Part shown: positions 5,873 through 6,351 of the stretch, piece by piece | Layout of the letters: each line of letters opens with the position of its first letter | How positions within the stretch are numbered: the stretch's first letter is position 1 | Assembly (NCBI GenBank): GCA_017880705.1 | Contig: JADGRS010000194.1 | Coordinates: forward strand, 1-6,351 | Reading direction: 5' to 3' | Length of the DNA stretch: 6,351 nucleotides | From: Burkholderiales bacterium | Lineage (GTDB): Bacteria > Pseudomonadota > Gammaproteobacteria > Burkholderiales > Usitatibacteraceae | Made by a program: the position numbers and the translations under genes | Notes under the pieces: model-generated | What the model saw: the letters and a program-made list of their open reading frames with translations, nothing else | Told to the model about the DNA's origin: nothing | Databases searched by the model: none

Positions 5873-6351
5873 TCAGCCGACCCAGCGAACCTCCGGCTCC
5901 TTGCGAGGCACAGGCGGTATCGCGCTCTTCGGATGTCCGACGATGATCGGCGCCACGCACACCCATCCGGCGGGAAGCCCGAGCGCGGCCTTGCCTTCCG
6001 GCGTGTTGAGGAACCCTTGGGCGAAGCCGATCCAGCAAGTGCCGAGCCCGGACGCGCACGCGGCCAGCATCAGGTTCTGCGCCGCGAGCGCGCAGTCCTC
6101 CACGATCCACGGACCTTCCGAGACTGCCGAGACCACGATCAGCACCGGCGCGTGATAGAAGATGTGGAAGGCGGGATCGGAGAGCCGCGGCCGGAAGTGA
6201 TCGGATCGCGCGCCCGGCGGCATCGTCGCGAGCATGTGGGCCTTCGCCTCGCGCGAGATCCGGTCGAGCACGGCCTGGTCGCGCACGACGGTGAAGGTCC
6301 ACGGCTGCTGGTTCACGGCGCTTGGCGCCTGGATGGCGGCATCGATCAGCC
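5873..6351 (-). CDS. Nitroreductase family protein, 5' end cut by the right edge
   Basis: The readable 158 residues are the body and C-terminus of an FMN-dependent nitroreductase. The frame stays open to the window edge and reads LIDAAIQAPSAVNQQPW, a family hallmark, so the true start lies outside; the internal GTG at 6316 falls inside this motif and is not the start. Other hallmarks are AAQNLMLAACASGLGTCWIGF in the middle of the fragment, where the Gly-rich GLGTCW turn contacts flavin in the family, and the C-terminal VAPIIVGHP. Perhaps 20-40 N-terminal residues are missing, including the usual RRSxR motif. Whether it has an export signal cannot be seen; most relatives are cytoplasmic and use NAD(P)H to reduce nitro compounds or quinones. 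It is convergent with, and distinct in sequence from, the exported nitroreductase 31 bp away. Its promoter lies outside the window. Confidence 0.88.
   Translation of the reverse strand, partial: LIDAAIQAPSAVNQQPWTFTVVRDQAVLDRISREAKAHMLATMPPGARSDHFRPRLSDPAFHIFYHAPVLIVVSAVSEGPWIVEDCALAAQNLMLAACASGLGTCWIGFAQGFLNTPEGKAALGLPAGWVCVAPIIVGHPKSAIPPVPRKEPEVRWVG

Noticed and set aside
5873..6316. GTG at 6314-6316 as the start of the second nitroreductase.
   Set aside because: The codon is the Val of a conserved APSAVNQQPW motif and the frame stays open with family-like sequence to the window edge, so the gene is truncated by the window.
1..6351. CRISPR arrays, insertion sequences, tRNA genes, phage or toxin-antitoxin genes.
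   Set aside because: No regularly spaced repeats, transposase motifs, cloverleaf sequences or inverted terminal repeats were seen. The genes are uniform in GC-rich composition with no sign of recent transfer.

Overview
This is GC-rich chromosomal DNA with short intergenic gaps and strong Shine-Dalgarno sites. It holds six protein genes, two of them cut by the window edges. The coding style, twin-arginine (Tat) exported redox enzymes and FNR-type operator sequences fit a GC-rich member of the Pseudomonadota, perhaps a betaproteobacterium. The lineage is an inference; no RNA gene or other taxonomic marker is present.

Layout: (1) 1-396, minus strand, the N-terminal 132 codons of phosphoenolpyruvate synthase, running off the left edge. 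(2) 397-527, a divergent intergenic region with a near-perfect FNR/Anr-type palindrome. (3) 528-995, plus strand, a stand-alone two-CBS-domain protein. (4) 996-1155, an intergenic region with a GC-rich hairpin and a second near-perfect FNR/Anr-type palindrome. (5) 1156-5841, plus strand, a compact four-gene operon: a Tat-exported [2Fe-2S] subunit, a molybdopterin catalytic subunit and an FAD/[4Fe-4S] subunit of a PaoABC-like aldehyde oxidoreductase, followed by a nitroreductase-fold protein with its own Tat-like signal peptide. (6) 5873-6351, minus strand, a second nitroreductase without a visible signal, convergent with the operon and cut at its 5' end by the right edge.

How the parts may work together: the three-subunit enzyme is predicted to assemble with its cofactors in the cytoplasm, travel through the Tat pore on the signal of the small subunit, and oxidise aldehydes (or related substrates) in the periplasm. 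Electrons would flow from Mo through two [2Fe-2S] clusters to FAD, with the [4Fe-4S] cluster close to the FAD. The co-transcribed exported nitroreductase-like flavoprotein is a candidate partner or companion detoxification enzyme.

The most interesting signal is regulatory. Two 14-bp palindromes, each matching the FNR consensus TTGAT-N4-ATCAA at 9 of 10 positions, sit in the only two sizeable intergenic regions. Each lies exactly 28.5 bp (centre to first base) upstream of a T-A-x-x-x-T hexamer, one facing phosphoenolpyruvate synthase and one facing the aldehyde oxidoreductase operon. That is close to class II FNR promoter geometry. Together with the CBS protein and nitroreductases, a gene mix reminiscent of hypoxia regulons such as mycobacterial DosR, it suggests an oxygen-limitation module into which a periplasmic molybdoenzyme has been recruited.
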